Source of the DNA: Flaveria trinervia | Lineage: Eukaryota; Streptophyta; Magnoliopsida; Asterales; Asteraceae | Length of the DNA: 64,000 nucleotides | Assembly (NCBI GenBank): GCA_025506515.1 | Contig: JACCIX010000734.1 | Span: forward strand, 97,963 to 161,962 | Reading direction: 5' to 3' | In this document: in pieces, positions 62,006 to 64,000 of the stretch | Layout of the letters: each line of letters opens with the position of its first letter | How positions within the stretch are numbered: position 1 is the first letter of the stretch | Program-made: the position numbers and the translations under genes | The notes under the pieces: generated by a model | What the model was told of the DNA's origin: nothing | The model's input: the letters and a program-made list of their open reading frames with translations, nothing else | The model's database searches: none

Positions 62006-62641
62006 TATGTAAATTTTGTATTTGGATATGTGGAACTCTTTATTTGAATAAAATTACTTGGTTATAATGTTTCAATTAATGTTCCAATTTAGCATGTTTA
62101 ATCCATGAGTAAAATATTCACTCTAAATGTCCGTAGTCGTTCAAACTTGTGGGAACAAGTATGAGGTAAGACTATTATGAACTTGGATTGGTTGATATAC
62201 ATAAGGATGAATATAGAGAATGGGTTGCTACCAAGGTTCATGGATATTTGTGGGATGCAAATATTGGACAGACCTGCATCTCAAATATTACTACATGGAA
62301 TCTTTTGATTGATCATAAGTAAATTTGAGTAAAGGCGAATATCATTTGGTATCCTCAGACCTGAGATATATATGGGTTTTGATATTCACCAAGTGTTATA
62401 CCTTGAGCTTATTCTTCACTGTCCTGAAATAGTGGACAGTGCATAAGGGTATGTTCGGGCATGACACGAGTGTTTGTGAGAACGTATGTAATCAAGATGG
62501 AATTTGTTCCTCTTATTCGTTGAGAGTTAGATGTCTAAGGCCTGATTAAGTTAAATCAACAAGGAATGATCATTCTGTGTCCTTGGATTTAACATGACAT
62601 CTGTGACAAAAGGATAGATGATTAATTCACCTAAAAACATT

Positions 62642-62658
62642 TCAAGTATGGTACTTGA
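62642..62658 (+). other. Conserved 3' UTR hairpin 2, Copia-3 copy
   Basis: tcaagta-tgg-tacttga, perfect 7-bp arms; loop differs from Copia-2 (agg). Confidence 0.7.
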
Positions 62659-62703
62659 AGAGGATGATGTTATTGAATGGCACTTAGTCATACGTATTAA
62701 GGG

Positions 62704-62719
62704 TAGTAAACCGTTGTTA
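62704..62719 (+). other. Conserved 3' UTR hairpin 1, Copia-3 copy
   Basis: tagtaa-accg-ttgtta, wobble-paired form of the Copia-2 hairpin, 54 bp before the LTR. Confidence 0.65.
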
Positions 62720-62773
62720 GGCGGTATTTACTACTTACATCAATCTTCTATGAATCTTGTGCAAGTGGGAGAT

Positions 62774-63730
62774 TATTGGATCTTATATGCCCAAGACACA
62801 TATAAGATTGATGTGGTTAGTGCGTAATGATCCAAGTCAGGTCATACCCAATAACAAGTTAGACAAACACCATCAAATATTTGTTTAATGATAGGATCAT
62901 GCAACAAATATAGACACCTAATTTAGAAAATTGGTTTTCTAAATATTGCTTTTGTGTTAGAACAAAATTATATGGATGATTTTGTTCAAGAGAGATTTAT
63001 TTGTTTCATTATTTAAAATGGTTAGATAATGACTTATAAAAGAGTGTTGTGTTATAAAATTACAACTAGGTTTTAATTTTACAACATGAATTAATAAAAG
63101 GGTGCAACTAATACAAAACAAAAAGTGTGGGAAAACTTTTTTTTGGTTTGAAGTTGCAGCCGCCCAAGGGCATTGGGAGACCCCCCTTTTGTCTTGGTTC
63201 TTGCATGACTTAACTTATGCAACACACCACAATCAACTCTCCCAAGTCTCTCTCTCTCACACACACTAGAAACTCTCTCAACTTGGCTGCTTGATTTCGA
63301 GCTTGGAGCAGAAATATTGGGGCTGAAGTTCCGAGTTCTAGTGAAGCAAAAGAAGAGGTTCTTTTGGGTGTAGCAACCTAACAAGCAAGGTGTTTGAAGG
63401 GCTTGGGGTATCACGGATTTGAGGCCTTCTCTTTTGAAGATTAGTCACTCAAAAGCATCATCATCTTCATCTATTTCGATCTTGTTTTGCTGCTGCAAGG
63501 TAGTTTATGGCAGCTTCTTTATGGCTGTCCATAATGCTAGTTTTATGTCTTCCTTGCTTGTCTATTCACATAAATGATCCTTGTAAAATGGGTTTGTTTT
63601 ATACACTAATATCGTCACCTAAAGAACATATATTTCAGCTTTGAAAATCATTCAAAAACTAATATTATCCGCTGCGTTTTCTGAAAGTTTAAATGGTTAA
63701 ACTACGTTTTATGTTCTTGCAAACCCAACA
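62774..63730 (+). repeat. 3' LTR of Copia-3
   Basis: 957 bp, starting tattgg where the related 54-kb LTR has tgttgg (a changed terminal TG) and ending cccaaca. U3 palindrome atttagaaaa-ttgg-ttttctaaat at 62921-62944; gggtcataccc is here aggtcataccc (about 62841). Confidence 0.9.
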
Positions 63731-64000
63731 ATAGAGTCCTTTATTACATCCCATAACAATGATTCCAGTTGTAAAGGTTTAAGAAACAACTCGCATTCAC
63801 TCAATAAGAATCGAGAAACTGTTTACAGTTACGAAACGAGTCTAATTCGATCTTACTGATGAAACTCACTGTGTAATAAATGATTAGAAGTTAACTAAAA
63901 CGACAAATAGGTATATATTCTTATATTTCACGATCAATTTAGTAACTACGTATTTATGCATCCAATTATTCGCGAAGGCTTAACAAAATACATTGGAAAT
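63731..64000. repeat. Satellite array B, fourth segment (partial monomer)
   Basis: Resumes at atagagtcctttattac and runs out of the window at cattggaaat. Same subtype as the monomers around 27.3 kb. Confidence 0.93.

Larger units (their letters stand above)
62006..62773 (+). other. Copia-3 3' UTR with polypurine tract
   Basis: Homologous to 40792-41553. The polypurine tract gtgcaagtgggaga lies at about 62759-62772. Hairpin 2 (tcaagta-tgg-tacttga) is at 62642-62658 and hairpin 1 (tagtaa-accg-ttgtta) at 62704-62719. Confidence 0.85.
58324..63730 (+). mobile_element. Copia-3: 5'-truncated Ty1/copia retrotransposon
   Basis: Begins inside gag, without 5' LTR, primer site or leader, and runs through gag-pol remnant, 3' UTR and 3' LTR (62774-63730). 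LTR subfamily differs from Copia-1 and Copia-2 and matches the 54-kb remnant, while the pol protein is very similar to Copia-2. The left junction with satellite shares atgaca with both partners. The right flank is atagagtcc, one base off the Copia-2 target position in the monomer. Confidence 0.93.

Overview
The window is repeat-dominated plant nuclear DNA, most likely pericentromeric or other constitutive heterochromatin. I see no host gene, tRNA, rRNA or CRISPR. About 39 kb is a long-monomer tandem satellite (unit about 620-630 bp). The rest is LTR retrotransposons lying in the satellite. The Ty1/copia polyproteins, plant-type initiator-tRNA primer sites and LTR structure indicate an angiosperm. 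The 3' ORF remnant of the leftmost element reminds me of Sirevirus-like elements of Asteraceae, but that taxonomic hint is weak.

Layout. 1-3900: 3' end of a Sirevirus-like element, with a decayed 3' ORF, 3' UTR and one LTR (about 2998-3900). 3901-10391: satellite subfamily A, period about 628 bp. 10392-16050: minus-strand copia element (Copia-1) with one intact LTR, an internal deletion that removes reverse transcriptase and RNase H, and a truncated 3' LTR. 16051-17229: remnant of a different, probably Ty3/gypsy-type LTR on the minus strand. 17230-34744: satellite subfamily B, period about 623 bp. 34745-42448: nearly complete plus-strand copia element (Copia-2) with two LTRs and a perfect 5-bp target duplication (tatag), but many frameshifts. 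42449-54293: satellite B. 54294-55525: 5'-truncated copia remnant (3' UTR plus LTR). 55526-58323: satellite B, with a roughly 98-bp foreign insert. 58324-63730: 5'-truncated copia element (Copia-3) with its 3' LTR. 63731-64000: satellite B.

How the parts relate. The satellites carry higher-order structure: blocks of 5, 8, 3 and 7 monomers recur with shared private variants, so the arrays grew by segmental amplification. The copia copies fall into two LTR subfamilies that share a gag-pol type, a leader and 3' UTR. Both subfamilies keep the same inverted repeats in the LTR and just upstream of the polypurine tract. In one hairpin the two subfamilies differ by changes that keep RNA pairing, which is the most interesting signal I found. 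Only Copia-2 has both ends; the other copies lost sequence by deletion, in several cases at short homologies. Many differences between near-identical copies are one-base losses in homopolymers, so some frameshifts may be assembly error.
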